From the NCBI GenBank assembly GCA_964570625.1, contig CAZMYW010000011.1, positions 27,384 through 91,383 on the forward strand: a DNA stretch of 64,000 nt, in the 5' to 3' direction. Origin of the DNA: JBFLXB01 sp964570625. Lineage in GTDB: Bacteria > Nitrospirota > Nitrospiria > 2-01-FULL-66-17. Shown here in pieces: positions 34,189 to 43,479 of the stretch. The position numbers were made by a program, and so were the translations under genes. Position 1 is the stretch's first letter, and each line of letters begins with the position of its first letter. Below the pieces are notes generated by a model. It was given only the letters and a program-made list of their open reading frames with translations, ran no database searches and had not been told where the DNA came from.

Positions 34189-34935
34189 TTAAACCGTCCG
34201 CTGCCGTAGCGCTTCGTACAGCACGATCCCCGCAGCCACTGAGACATTCAGCGAGGACACACGCCCTTTCATCGGCACGCGGACCCGGAAGTCACAGGCC
34301 TTGAGTGTGGAGGATCGCAGCCCCTCGCCTTCGTGCCCAACCACGATCGCGAGCGGTGTGCGGTAGTCGATTTCCGTATAAACTGACTCGCCCGTGCCGT
34401 CCAACCCCACCAGCCAACACCCTGCGGTTTTCATCTGCTCCATGGCGCGGGCGAGATTTACGACCTGCGCCACCGGCAGGTAAGAAAGTGCGCCGGCCGA
34501 GGTTTTCATCGCCACGGCGGTCACGCCGGCTGAGCGGCGTTGGGGCAGGATCAACCCATGGGCGCCCACGGCCTCGGCGGTGCGTGCTATGGCGCCGAGG
34601 TTTCGCGGGTCCTCCACGCCGTCGAGCACCACCAGGAACGGGCCGCCGGGTTGCCGACCGGCGTTGGCGAGCACGTCCTCGAACGCGCGATACGCGCCTT
34701 CCGTGAGGTTGGCGATCACACCTTGGTGTTTGGGAGTTCCTGCCAAACGATCCAGGGCTTCGCGGGGTTCGTAGAGGATCGGGATATGGCGTTCACGCGC
34801 CGTGCGCTCGATCTCCGCGATCTCATTGCCGCGGCGGCCGCGCTGGATCAGGATCCGGCGGAAGGAGCGTCCGGCCTTGAGCCCTTCGAGCACGGCGTTG
34901 ACGCCGAAGACGATCTCGTCACGCAGGGTGCTCAC
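34189..34935 (-). CDS. rlmB: 23S rRNA (guanosine-2'-O-)-methyltransferase RlmB (SpoU/TrmH family)
   Basis: Protein of 248 residues. A substrate-binding N-terminal domain (IVFGVNAVLEGLKAG) precedes the knotted SpoU domain with motif 1 DPRNLGAIARTAEAVGAHG, motif 2 VVGHEGEGLR and motif 3 PMKGRVSSLNVSVAAG. By family it methylates a conserved guanosine in 23S rRNA. GTG 34935 overlaps the cysS stop (GTGA), so translation is coupled; the frame further upstream lies inside cysS. Confidence 0.9.
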   Translation of the reverse strand: MSTLRDEIVFGVNAVLEGLKAGRSFRRILIQRGRRGNEIAEIERTARERHIPILYEPREALDRLAGTPKHQGVIANLTEGAYRAFEDVLANAGRQPGGPFLVVLDGVEDPRNLGAIARTAEAVGAHGLILPQRRSAGVTAVAMKTSAGALSYLPVAQVVNLARAMEQMKTAGCWLVGLDGTGESVYTEIDYRTPLAIVVGHEGEGLRSSTLKACDFRVRVPMKGRVSSLNVSVAAGIVLYEALRQRTV

Positions 34936-36446
34936 CGCTTGATGCGGGTGGTGCCGTCGGGCCGGTCCTCGATGATGACACCCGCATCGGCGAGTTGCTT
35001 GCGAATGACGTCCGCCGCAGCCCAATCGCGCCGCGCCCGCGCCGCATTGCGATCATCGACGAGTTTTGCGATCTCGGCGTCGGAGAGGCCGGACCGAGAG
35101 ACTTCGAACGACACGGTATCGGCTGTCTGGACGATTTCGGTCACAGGTTCTTTGGAGGTTGCCGAGCGCCGTGTGGCTTGAAACTCCAAGCCCAAAACTT
35201 GGCCGAGCCTCCGTAGCGCCTGTTCAGCGCGTTCGGCGAGATGGAGGCTCATACCTCGGCCCAAAGCGCGGTTGAGGTCGGTGCGTGCTTGATGCAGGAC
35301 GCCGATAGCTTGCGCGGTGTTTAGGTCGTCGTCCATGGCGGTGTTGAAATCGTCTTCGATCGTGTCGAGCACCGGACGGGCGATCTCGTTGCCCTCTCCG
35401 CGATCTGATTTCCCCTCGTGCTCTTGAAGCCGTCCCAGCAGGTCATAAAACCCGTCCAAGCCGGCCTTTGCACCGCGTAACGCCTCGTCGGAGAAGTCGA
35501 TCGGGCTGCGGTAATGCGTACCCAAAAGCAGGTAGCGCAGGGCCTCTGCCGTCACGGGCCGCTCCCACGGCGACTTGTCCAGGATTTCGCGGATGGTAAA
35601 GAAGTTGCCCAAGGACTTGGACATCTTCTCCTCGTTGATGGTCACGAAGCCGTTGTGCATCCAACAATGCGAGAACTCCACGCCGGTGAAGCCTTCGGAC
35701 TGCGCGATTTCGTTCTCGTGGTGCGGAAACGTGAGGTCCTGGCCGCCGCCGTGCAGGTCGATGGTCTGGCCCAAGTGCGCCATCGCCATGGCCGAACACT
35801 CGATGTGCCAGCCGGGGCGGCCCGGCCCCCAGGGGCTGTCCCACGCGGGCTCCCCGGGTTTGGAGGCTTTCCAGAGCGCGAAGTCCAGCGGGTCGTGTTT
35901 GCGTTCGTCCACTTCCACCCGCGCCCCCACCCGCAACTGGTCGAGCCGACGGCGCGAGAGTTTGCCGTAGGTCGGGAAACTCGTCACGCGGAAAAACACG
36001 TCGCCGCCCTGGACGTATGCCAGGTCTTTCTCCACGAGTCCCGTGATGATCGCAAGCATGTCCGCGATATGGTCCGTGGCTTTGGGTTCCACCGTGGCGC
36101 GCCGCACGCCCAGCGCGTCCATGTCGCGGTAGAATTCCGCGATGTACCGTTCGGCCACCTCGCGCCAGCCGATGCCGTCGCGTTGGGCGCGGGCGATGAT
36201 CTTATCGTCGATGTCCGTGAAGTTTCTGACGTAGGTGACGATCAGCCCGCGCGACTCCAGGTAGCGGCGCAACACGTCGAACACGATTGCGCTGCGCGCA
36301 TGACCGATATGGCACAGGTCGTACACCGTCACACCGCACACATACATACCCAGGTGGCGCGGCACGCGCGGGCGGAGCGGCGTTTTGGACCCGCTCAGCG
36401 TGTTGTACAGGCGCAAGGCGAGTTCGGGGCGCGGGGACGGACTCAC
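34932..36446 (-). CDS. cysS: Cysteinyl-tRNA synthetase
   Basis: Class I synthetase of 504 residues charging tRNA-Cys. Signature motifs are MYVCGVTVYDLCHIGHARS with the zinc-ligand Cys and HIGH box, and EEKMSKSLGNFF (KMSKS). GTG 36446 overlaps the pcm stop by GTGA and starts the protein about 15 residues before LYNTLSG, as in homologues; the open frame beyond it lies within pcm. Middle gene of surE-pcm-cysS-rlmB. Confidence 0.96.
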   Translation of the reverse strand: MSPSPRPELALRLYNTLSGSKTPLRPRVPRHLGMYVCGVTVYDLCHIGHARSAIVFDVLRRYLESRGLIVTYVRNFTDIDDKIIARAQRDGIGWREVAERYIAEFYRDMDALGVRRATVEPKATDHIADMLAIITGLVEKDLAYVQGGDVFFRVTSFPTYGKLSRRRLDQLRVGARVEVDERKHDPLDFALWKASKPGEPAWDSPWGPGRPGWHIECSAMAMAHLGQTIDLHGGGQDLTFPHHENEIAQSEGFTGVEFSHCWMHNGFVTINEEKMSKSLGNFFTIREILDKSPWERPVTAEALRYLLLGTHYRSPIDFSDEALRGAKAGLDGFYDLLGRLQEHEGKSDRGEGNEIARPVLDTIEDDFNTAMDDDLNTAQAIGVLHQARTDLNRALGRGMSLHLAERAEQALRRLGQVLGLEFQATRRSATSKEPVTEIVQTADTVSFEVSRSGLSDAEIAKLVDDRNAARARRDWAAADVIRKQLADAGVIIEDRPDGTTRIKR

Positions 36447-37129
36447 GCGAGGCCTCCGCCGAACATCGCGGTCGGAAGCGTCACGGCATCCGGTCCCCAT
36501 CCGTGCGTCCCGATCAAGGGCACAAAGGCGCAGTCGGTCAACACGCTGGAGTGCACCGCGCCCTGGCGCTTCACCAGCTTGACGAGCCGCTGGCCCTCGC
36601 GGTCTCCCACCGGGGCGACGAGCCGTCCGCTCTGCTTGAGCTGGTCGATCAGGGGTTGGGGAACGGCGGGCGCGCCGGCCGTGACCATGATGGCGTCGAA
36701 CGGCCCTTCCTCCGGCCACCCAAAGGTGCCGTCGAATACTTTGATGACTATGTTGAACAGTTTGAGCCGGTCCAGCACCTCTCGCGCTCGATCCGCCAAT
36801 GTTTTCACGCGTTCCACCGAATAGACGCGGGAGGCGAGGTGGGCCAAGACCGCGGCCTGGTACCCCGAGCCGGTGCCGATTTCCAACACCCGCTCGACGC
36901 CGGTCAGCTCCAGCGCCTGGGTCATGAGCGCGACCATGTAGGGCTGCGAGATGGTTTGGCGGTCGCCGATGGGCAAGGCGCGATCTTCGTACGCGCGGTC
37001 CGCGAGCGCGGATTCCACGAACAGGTGCCGGGGCACCGCACCCATTGCCGTAAGCACGCGCGGGTCTACGATGCCCCGCGCTTCCAGCTGCTCGGTCACC
37101 ATGCGCTGTCTTGAGCGATCAACATCCAC
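36443..37129 (-). CDS. pcm: Protein-L-isoaspartate O-methyltransferase
   Basis: Repairs isoaspartyl residues with S-adenosylmethionine. Protein of 228 residues with the family motif DRALPIGDRQTISQPYMVALM, the SAM-binding LEIGTGSGYQAAVLA and the RLVAPVGD strand. GTG 37129 follows a GGAGGAGATC-type site further upstream. It lies 48 bp after surE, the classical surE-pcm pairing for survival in stationary phase. Confidence 0.94.
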   Translation of the reverse strand: MDVDRSRQRMVTEQLEARGIVDPRVLTAMGAVPRHLFVESALADRAYEDRALPIGDRQTISQPYMVALMTQALELTGVERVLEIGTGSGYQAAVLAHLASRVYSVERVKTLADRAREVLDRLKLFNIVIKVFDGTFGWPEEGPFDAIMVTAGAPAVPQPLIDQLKQSGRLVAPVGDREGQRLVKLVKRQGAVHSSVLTDCAFVPLIGTHGWGPDAVTLPTAMFGGGLA

Positions 37130-37177
37130 GGGAGGAGATCACGTCGCGCCCCCAGGGAAGCGCTGGTTTCGGTCCCG

Positions 37178-37966
37178 CTATCGCGTCCGCCGCGCCGCTG
37201 GCCGCGACAAGCGAGACTCCCAGGACGCGAGCGCGTCGAGCGCGGCGTGGTTGGTCAAATCGAGGTGCACGGGGCTGACTGAAATGTAGCCCGCTTGGAT
37301 GGCGCCGAAGTCCGTGCCCTCATTTTCGGTCCCGAAGATCCGATTTCCGCCGATCCAGTAGTATTTGCGTCCCCGAGGGTCGAGATTTTCGATGATGTCG
37401 TTCGCGTCGTACGAACGGCGGCCCAGGCGCGTGATCTTGACGCCGCGGACGTCGCCGGGCTTCAAGTCCGGCACGTTCACGTTGAGCAATGTGTCGCGGG
37501 GCAGGCCCTGCGACAACACGGTTTCGGCAAGTTGCGCCGCGATGTCTGCGGCCGCATCGAACTGGAACGCCCCATCGCCCGACTGGGAGATCGCGATCGA
37601 GGGGATACCCAACAGCGTCCCCTCCATGGCTGCGGAGACCGTGCCCGAATACGTGACGTCGTCGGCCAAGTTCTCGCCCAGATTGATTCCGGATACGATC
37701 AGCGCGGGCCGCTCTTTGAGAATCGTGATGACGCCCAGGTTGATGCAGTCCGTGGGCGTGCCGCTGGTGCTGTAGATACCGTCCGCCAGCTGCGTGACGC
37801 GCAGGGGTTTGTGCAGCGTAATGGCATGGCTGGCCGCGTTGCGTTCGCCATCCGGCGCCACGACCGTGACCTCGCCGAGGCTGCGCAGCGCATCGGCGAG
37901 GCGTTTGAGCCCCGCGGAGTGCACGCCGTCATCGTTGGAAACGAGGATTTTAGGTTTGAAAGACAT
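37178..37966 (-). CDS. surE: 5'-nucleotidase SurE
   Basis: Metal-dependent nucleoside monophosphatase of 262 residues. Metal-binding Asp-Asp in ILVSNDDGVHS, followed by VVAPDGERNAASHAIT and LIVSGINLGENLADDVTYSGTV, all diagnostic. ATG 37966 starts MSFKPKILV; a GTG 12 bases upstream is in frame. First gene of the surE-pcm-cysS-rlmB run. Confidence 0.95.
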   Translation of the reverse strand: MSFKPKILVSNDDGVHSAGLKRLADALRSLGEVTVVAPDGERNAASHAITLHKPLRVTQLADGIYSTSGTPTDCINLGVITILKERPALIVSGINLGENLADDVTYSGTVSAAMEGTLLGIPSIAISQSGDGAFQFDAAADIAAQLAETVLSQGLPRDTLLNVNVPDLKPGDVRGVKITRLGRRSYDANDIIENLDPRGRKYYWIGGNRIFGTENEGTDFGAIQAGYISVSPVHLDLTNHAALDALASWESRLSRPAARRTR

Positions 37967-37980
37967 CAGGACAGACAATC

Positions 37981-38004
37981 AGGGCGTAGCCGCTGCTACG
38001 CCCT
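37981..38004. repeat. 10-bp hairpin upstream of surE
   Basis: AGGGCGTAGC (37981-37990) pairs perfectly with GCTACGCCCT (37995-38004) over a CGCT loop. No T run follows on either strand. It lies 15 bp before surE and about 140 bp after tRNA-Pro, and could be an attenuator or a processing hairpin. Confidence 0.45.
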
Positions 38005-38143
38005 AACCCATAGAACTGAAACCTCTTCGAGCCTCGGCGCTGGAACCCGCGCCTACGTTCGGTTTCGCAAGCGAGAACCTGCACCGCGCCTGGTAAGGCG
38101 CAGAATACAAGTGCTTCTACTTACCGAACAGGTGGCTAAGCAA

Positions 38144-38224
<81 letters not shown>

Positions 38225-38238
38225 CCCCTGCGACTACG

Positions 38239-38694
38239 CTACGACCGACCGCGCCCCTGGTGTTCCGCGCCTGGTTTCGCGGACACGGGGCGGGGAGCAC
38301 ACGACTTGAGATCATCCAAGATCGACTGAAGCTGCCCGCGGATCTCGCCCAACAGCGCGCGTTTTTCCACCGGGTCCACCGGCGCACGACCGCGTATGCG
38401 TTTGCGCGCGCCGGCGATCGTGAACCCTTGCTCATAGAGCATGCGCTTGATCTGGAGCACGAGATCCACGTCTTTCTTGGTGTACACGCGCTGCCCGCCC
38501 GAACTTTTGCGGGGGCGCAGCGCGGGAAACTCGGTTTCCCAATAACGGAGCACATACGATTCGAGCCCGGTCAGCCGACTGACTTCACCGATCTTGTAAA
38601 ACAACTTGTCGGCGGATGGATGGGCCACCCTTGGGGAGGTGTCGTGCGCCCCGCGGGTGACCGACGATGCCGACGAGCGATCCGGCGCGCTCAT
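38239..38694 (-). CDS. MerR-family transcriptional regulator
   Basis: Protein of 151 residues. A polar N-terminal 30 residues precede the winged-helix domain (LFYKIGEVSRLTGLESYVLRYW, GGQRVYTKKDVDLVLQIKRML), then a short helix (KRALLGEIRGQLQSILDDL) and a basic tail. There is no Cys-containing effector loop, so it is not a metal sensor. ATG 38694 overlaps the ihfA stop by ATGA. The ihfA-merR pair is common outside Enterobacteria; targets are unknown. Confidence 0.88.
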   Translation of the reverse strand: MSAPDRSSASSVTRGAHDTSPRVAHPSADKLFYKIGEVSRLTGLESYVLRYWETEFPALRPRKSSGGQRVYTKKDVDLVLQIKRMLYEQGFTIAGARKRIRGRAPVDPVEKRALLGEIRGQLQSILDDLKSCAPRPVSAKPGAEHQGRGRS

Positions 38695-39032
38695 GGCGCG
38701 TCGACTTCGGCCTCGGCGGTTTCTTGCGGAATCGCCGAGGGGCCGTCGGCCTGCTGCGACTCGTTGACGTAGCGTTTGAACACCTGGCTGGGCCGGAACG
38801 TCACGACCTTGCGTGGGGTGATGCCGATCTCTTCGCCGGTCTTCGGGTTGCGGCCTTTTCGGGCCCGCTTGTGACGGACCACGAAGTTCCCGAAGCCCGC
38901 GATTTTCACGGTTTCGCCCTTCTGAAGCACGGCTTTGACCGAGTCGAGCATCAACTCCAAGATGTCGGACGCATCCTTCTTCGGGATGCCCAGCTTTTCG
39001 TACACTTCAGTCGCGATATCGGCCTTTCTCAT
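38691..39032 (-). CDS. ihfA: Integration host factor alpha / HU-like protein
   Basis: DNA-bending nucleoid protein of 113 residues, about 15 longer than E. coli IHF-alpha because of an acidic Ala/Glu tail. MRKADIATEVYEKLGI, KIAGFGNFVVRHKRARKGRNPKTGEEI and the Pro of ITPRKVVTFRPSQVFK are the conserved dimer and DNA-arm segments. IHF also assists sigma-54 promoters, which fits the PilR system here. Coupled to the merR-family gene. Confidence 0.92.
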   Translation of the reverse strand: MRKADIATEVYEKLGIPKKDASDILELMLDSVKAVLQKGETVKIAGFGNFVVRHKRARKGRNPKTGEEIGITPRKVVTFRPSQVFKRYVNESQQADGPSAIPQETAEAEVDAP

Positions 39033-39176
39033 GGCTCCCGCTCCAACGCCCTACGCTTCACGCCACGAACGCCTTCCGCTCCCGAAATTACGGCCCACCC
39101 TAACCAAACGAGGTCCTAAAGTCAAGGAAAATCAACTGGTTACTCGAAGCTGATCCTAGAGCCCTAGTGACGACGG

Positions 39177-40766
39177 TCAGGACCGAGTGTTGCTGCGCAG
39201 CAACCGGTACTCGATGCTGTCGACCAAGGCCTGCCAACTCGCCTCGATGAGGTTCGTGGAGACGCCCACCGTGCCCCATTTATGCTCGTGATCGCCCGAC
39301 TCGATCAGCACCCGAACTCGCGACGCGGTGCCGTCTTGTCCGGACAACACCCGGACCTTGTAGTCCAACAATCGGATCTGACGAAGCTGCGGATAAAACC
39401 CTTCCAGCGCCTTGCGCAGCGCATGATCCAGCGCGTTGACCGGACCGGCTCCAACCGAGGCCGTGTGTTCGATGTCATTCCCCACGCGCAGCATGATCGT
39501 GGCCTCGCAGAGCGGCTCCTCGGCTTCGCGGCGTTTTTCCACGATCACGCGGAAGCCGATCAGGTCGAAGAACCGGCGGTGTGTGCCGAGCGCCTTGCGC
39601 ATGAGCAGCTCGAATGAGCCGTCTGCGCCTTCGTACTGATAGCCCTGGCCTTCCAACTCCTTCAGCGTGGCGAGCAAGTCGTGCAGGCGCGGATCCGCCG
39701 CGGCGACGTTGATACCGTACTCGGTGGCTTTTTCCAGTAAACTGCCCCGTCCTGCGGCGTCCGACACCAGGATGCGGCGGCGGTTGCCCACCACCTCGGG
39801 CGGCACGTGTTCGTACGTCTGGGCCTTCTTGCGGACCGCGTGGACGTGTACGCCGCCTTTGTGCGCAAACGCGCTCTCGCCCACGTAGGGCTGGCGCTTG
39901 TTGGCGGGCAGGTTGGCGATCTCGCTGACGTATCGGGCGGCTTCGGTCAGGTGCGCGAGCTGCGCGTCGCTTACCACGGGCCGGCGTAACTTCAGTCGCA
40001 GATTTGGAATCAACGAACACAGGTTGGCGTTGCCGCAGCGCTCACCGAACCCGTTGATCGTGCCCTGCACCTGGATGACGCCTTGCTCCACCGCGACCAG
40101 GGAATTGGCCACCGCGAGTTCGGCGTCGTTGTGGGCGTGAATCCCCAACGGGACCGTGATGTGGCGGGCCACGGTCGCGACGAGGTCTTTGACTTCCCAC
40201 GGCATGGTGCCGCCGTTGGTGTCGCATAAGGTGATGCGATCCGCGCCCTCGGCCTGGGCGCGTTCCAGCGTGGCCATCGCATACTCGGGGTTGGCTTTGT
40301 AGCCGTCAAAGAAGTGCTCGGCGTCGTAGACCACCATTTTGCGTTTGGATTTCAAATACCCCACCGAGTCGCCGATCAGTTCCAGATTTTTCTTGAGCGA
40401 CACGCCCAGGGCCTCGGTCGCGTGCAGGTCCCAACTCTTCCCGAAGATCGTAATCACCGGCGTCTGCGCGTCCAGCAGCGCTTGCATCGACGGGTCTTTC
40501 TGGACGCGGTGTTTGGCCCGCCGCGTTGCTCCGAACGCCGCGATCTGGGCCTGCTTGAGCGACAATCGGCGAACTTGTTTGAAGAATTCCACGTCCTTGG
40601 GATTGGCACCCGGCCATCCGCCCTCAATGTACGGCACGCCCAGGTCGTCCAGCTTCTGAACGATCAGTAGCTTGTCTTCCACTGAAAACGAGATGTCCTC
40701 CGCCTGCGCCCCATCCCGCAGCGTGGTGTCGTAGAGTTCAATCACCGATTCGTTCCGCTTTTTCAT
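39177..40766 (-). CDS. cimA: (R)-citramalate synthase
   Basis: Condenses pyruvate and acetyl-CoA to citramalate, opening the threonine-independent route to isoleucine. Protein of 529 residues: TIM-barrel start ELYDTTLRDGAQAEDISFSVEDK, metal-binding GIHAHNDAELAVANS, GNANLCSLIPNL and the C-terminal regulatory LeuA dimer domain. ATG 40766 is chosen; the open frame upstream to 40868 is repeat-derived. The related 2-isopropylmalate synthases lack this barrel pattern, but substrate preference is inferred. It lies downstream of lysC with a repeat between them. Confidence 0.88.
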   Translation of the reverse strand: MKKRNESVIELYDTTLRDGAQAEDISFSVEDKLLIVQKLDDLGVPYIEGGWPGANPKDVEFFKQVRRLSLKQAQIAAFGATRRAKHRVQKDPSMQALLDAQTPVITIFGKSWDLHATEALGVSLKKNLELIGDSVGYLKSKRKMVVYDAEHFFDGYKANPEYAMATLERAQAEGADRITLCDTNGGTMPWEVKDLVATVARHITVPLGIHAHNDAELAVANSLVAVEQGVIQVQGTINGFGERCGNANLCSLIPNLRLKLRRPVVSDAQLAHLTEAARYVSEIANLPANKRQPYVGESAFAHKGGVHVHAVRKKAQTYEHVPPEVVGNRRRILVSDAAGRGSLLEKATEYGINVAAADPRLHDLLATLKELEGQGYQYEGADGSFELLMRKALGTHRRFFDLIGFRVIVEKRREAEEPLCEATIMLRVGNDIEHTASVGAGPVNALDHALRKALEGFYPQLRQIRLLDYKVRVLSGQDGTASRVRVLIESGDHEHKWGTVGVSTNLIEASWQALVDSIEYRLLRSNTRS

Positions 40767-40781
40767 TTTTCCACGCGTAGC

Positions 40782-40909
40782 GTGACCCCGTTCAGAAACG
40801 GGCCAGATGCAAGGCGCCGCGAGAACCGGAGCGCAGCGTACTGGGTCGTACGTGAGCACCGGAAGCACAGCGGCAACGCCGCAGATGACCGTTTATGGAC
40901 GGGGTTCAC
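40782..40909. repeat. Inverted-repeat-bounded intergenic element, copy 2
   Basis: Imperfect arms GTGACCCCGTTCAGAAACGG (from 40782) and the complement of GTGAACCCCGTCCATAAACGG (to 40909) bound about 128 bp. The interior shares an exact 21-bp word (40836-40856) with copy 1 and ends GCAGATG as copy 1 does. The right arm supplies the last codons and stop of lysC; the left arm lies 16 bp before the cimA start. Confidence 0.65.
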
Positions 40910-42119
40910 CAAGGCCGAAGGCTTCGTGCAGAGAACGCACCGCCAACTCCACATACTTCGCATCCATCACGCACGAAATCTTGATCTCACTCGTCGAGAT
41001 CATCATGATGTTGATCCCTTCGCGCGCCAGCGTGTCGAACATGGTGGCTGCCGCGCCGGAGTGGGAACGCATGCCCACGCCAACGATCGAAACCTTGGCA
41101 ATGCCTTCAGAGAGTTCGACGTCGCGCGCCCCGATCTCTCGCGCCAAGGTCTTGACCAGCGCCACCGCCTTGGTCGCGTCGCCGCGCGGCACGGTAAATG
41201 AGATGTCGGTGAGGCCGTCCTGGCTGATATTCTGGATGATCATGTCGACCACGATATTTTCCTTCGCAATACCGCCGAAGAGGCGCGCCGCGATACCCGG
41301 CCGGTCGGGAACTCCGAGCAGGGTGATTTTGGCTTGATTGCGGTCGTAGGCGACCCCGGAGACCACGACCTGTTCCATCTCACGATCCTCCTTGGTCACA
41401 AGGGTTCCGGTCGGCGTGTCGGTGAAACTGGACAACACCCGCACCGGCACCTGATACTTCATCGCGAATTCGACCGAGCGGGCCTGTAACACCTTGGCCC
41501 CCAGACTCGCCATCTCCAGCATTTCTTCGTAGGAAATCTTATCGAGGCGCCGAGCCCCCGGCACGATACTGGGGTCGGTGGTATAGACCCCGTCCACGTC
41601 GGTGTAGATGTCGCACCGGTCGGCTTTGAGCGCGGCGGCCAGCGCGACGGCCGTGGTGTCGGACCCGCCTCGGCCCAGCGTGGTCACGTCCGATTTCTCA
41701 TTGATGCCTTGGAACCCCGCCACCACCGGGATCACCCCCTCGGCCAGGGCCTCGCGGACGCGGTCGCCCGTCACGCTCTCGATGCGCGCTTTGGTATGCA
41801 CGGCATCGGTGACGATACCGACCTGACGGCCGGTGAACGAGCGAGCCGGATATCCGCGTTCACGCAGCGCGATCGCGAGCAAGGCGATCGTGACCCGCTC
41901 CCCGGTGGACAACAACATGTCCAATTCGCGCTCGTCGGGGCTCGGACTCATGGCATGCGCGAGCGTCAGCAGTCGATCGGTGTCCCCGCTCATGGCGGAG
42001 AGCACCACCACCGCGTCGTCACCGGCCTTCTTGGTCCGGATCACGCGTTCCGCCACGGCGTGGATCCGTTCGGGACTGCCGACCGAGGTGCCGCCGTATT
42101 TTTGGACGATCAGGGCCAT
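40893..42119 (-). CDS. lysC: Aspartate kinase
   Basis: Phosphorylates aspartate at the head of lysine, threonine and methionine synthesis. Protein of 408 residues: IVQKYGGTSVGSPERI, the FTGRQVGIVT segment, GFQGINEKSDVTTLGRGGSDTTAVALAA-type ATP/Asp site (first part), then two ACT domains for feedback control (VSGVAYDRNQAKITL, IVGVGMRSHSGAAATMF). ATG 42119 follows apgM by 5 bp. The final residues GEPRP and the stop are encoded by a repeat arm, so the native C-terminus may have been slightly altered. Confidence 0.95.
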   Translation of the reverse strand: MALIVQKYGGTSVGSPERIHAVAERVIRTKKAGDDAVVVLSAMSGDTDRLLTLAHAMSPSPDERELDMLLSTGERVTIALLAIALRERGYPARSFTGRQVGIVTDAVHTKARIESVTGDRVREALAEGVIPVVAGFQGINEKSDVTTLGRGGSDTTAVALAAALKADRCDIYTDVDGVYTTDPSIVPGARRLDKISYEEMLEMASLGAKVLQARSVEFAMKYQVPVRVLSSFTDTPTGTLVTKEDREMEQVVVSGVAYDRNQAKITLLGVPDRPGIAARLFGGIAKENIVVDMIIQNISQDGLTDISFTVPRGDATKAVALVKTLAREIGARDVELSEGIAKVSIVGVGMRSHSGAAATMFDTLAREGINIMMISTSEIKISCVMDAKYVELAVRSLHEAFGLGEPRP

Positions 42120-42124
42120 GCGGG

Positions 42125-43360
42125 TTACTTCAGAAAGTACTCCATTAACCGATGGCCCTCGCCGATCATCTTGCCGCCGGCTTTGGCCGCACTCTCGCTG
42201 AACGAAGTCACCGAACCGGCGGTGGCCGGCGCTGAGCCTCCGCGCTGGTGGAACACGTACGGAACCGGGTCCGCCGTATGCGAACGGGTCAACACCGGCG
42301 CCACATGATCGCACAATGCCAGGACGCGCAGGGCCGGCTCTCCGGCCGTGGCCGCGATGATCGGTCCGACGACGCGGGCGTCGAAATCCTCGATCGCGCG
42401 GATTTTGGCGTCCAGATCACCGTTGTGGCTGGCCTCATCCGGCGCTTCCACGTGCACCACGACGAGGTCGTGGGTCTTGAGCGCCTGGACCGCGGCGTCC
42501 ACTTTGCCCTCGTAGTCCGTGTCCAGGTATCCGGTGGCGCCGGGCACGTGGATCACGTCGAATCCCACCGCCAGCGCGAGCCCTTTCATCACGTCCACCG
42601 CCGTGATCAACGCCCCGCGTTTGCCGAAGCGGTCCACAAACGGCGTGAGTTCCGCGGCTTTGCCCTGCCCCCAGATCCAGATGCCGTTGGCAGGCTTGAG
42701 TCCTTGTTCGATGCGCTCTGCGTTCAAGGGGTGGAGCGACAAGGCGGTCAGTGCGCTTTCCATCACCTTGCGCAACACGTCCGACCCGTCGCCTGTCGGC
42801 AAGCCACCCGTCACGGGTTTGCCCGCGAGGTCGTAGGGCGGCGTGCACACGACGCGCGACCGGCCACCGATCCAGACCATCAGATGCCGATAACTCACGC
42901 CCGCATAAAACTGCAAGATCTCGGTGGCGAACTGGCTGTTCAACTCCTGGATCAATTCGCGCGAGTCTTCCGAGCCGATGTGCCCCGCACTGGCGTCCTC
43001 CAAGACGACGTGAGGTCCCAGGCGATCGAGGTCATAACCGCGCTGATCGTCTTTGAGGGTGACCAGGTTGCAGCGAAACACCACGTCGTTTTTTCCCACG
43101 CTCACCCCGAGACTGGCGGCCTCAAGCGGGGAGCGCCCCAACTGGGGATATTTCTTCGGGTCGTACCCCAGAATCGCCAAGTTGGTGGCCTCGCTGGTGG
43201 GCGCGAGCCCTGGCGGCGTGGTGCGTACCAGGCCCACCTCCCCCTGACGGGCCAACAGGTCGAGGTGCGGCGTTTTCGCCGCGTCGAGCGGTGTCCGGTT
43301 GTTCAAGTGCGGAATGGGGAGGTCGGCCATACCGTCTGCGAGCAGGAGGAGGTACTTCAT
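42125..43360 (-). CDS. apgM: ApgM-type phosphoglycerate mutase homologue, probable homoserine kinase
   Basis: Alkaline-phosphatase-fold enzyme of 411 residues: LLLLADGMADLPI with the metal-binding Asp, LGRSPLEAASLGV, HVEAPDEASHNGDLDAKI and LCDHVAPVLTRSHTADPVP. The family includes cofactor-independent phosphoglycerate mutases and a branch proposed to act as homoserine kinase in threonine operons lacking thrB. Here it lies between thrC and lysC, with hom next door and no thrB in sight, so the homoserine kinase role is favoured by context. The assignment is an inference. Confidence 0.8.
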   Translation of the reverse strand: MKYLLLLADGMADLPIPHLNNRTPLDAAKTPHLDLLARQGEVGLVRTTPPGLAPTSEATNLAILGYDPKKYPQLGRSPLEAASLGVSVGKNDVVFRCNLVTLKDDQRGYDLDRLGPHVVLEDASAGHIGSEDSRELIQELNSQFATEILQFYAGVSYRHLMVWIGGRSRVVCTPPYDLAGKPVTGGLPTGDGSDVLRKVMESALTALSLHPLNAERIEQGLKPANGIWIWGQGKAAELTPFVDRFGKRGALITAVDVMKGLALAVGFDVIHVPGATGYLDTDYEGKVDAAVQALKTHDLVVVHVEAPDEASHNGDLDAKIRAIEDFDARVVGPIIAATAGEPALRVLALCDHVAPVLTRSHTADPVPYVFHQRGGSAPATAGSVTSFSESAAKAGGKMIGEGHRLMEYFLK

Positions 43361-43467
43361 GAGTGGCCGTCGCCCTTTCCCTTGAAGACGGGATCACCAT
43401 TGTTTCGCCGCCTGGATGGTGCCTGCGGTCTTATGACCATTCGCGCCCTTGGCGCGTTCAGGTTCAT
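43357..43467 (-). CDS. Possible 36-residue basic protein between thrC and apgM
   Basis: ATG 43467 has GGAG at 8 bases and the frame ends with TGA overlapping the apgM start, the same coupling used elsewhere in the window. The peptide is strongly basic (PRARMVIRPQAPSRRRNN). No homologue is recognised and it may be chance, since the gap is only 119 bp. Confidence 0.3.
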   Translation of the reverse strand: MNLNAPRARMVIRPQAPSRRRNNGDPVFKGKGDGHS

Positions 43468-43479
43468 GGACAGGCTCCT

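Noticed and set aside
36447..36719. N-terminal extension of CysS
   Set aside because: The extra 91 codons lie inside pcm in another frame and lack similarity to CysS; GTG 36446 fits the family start.
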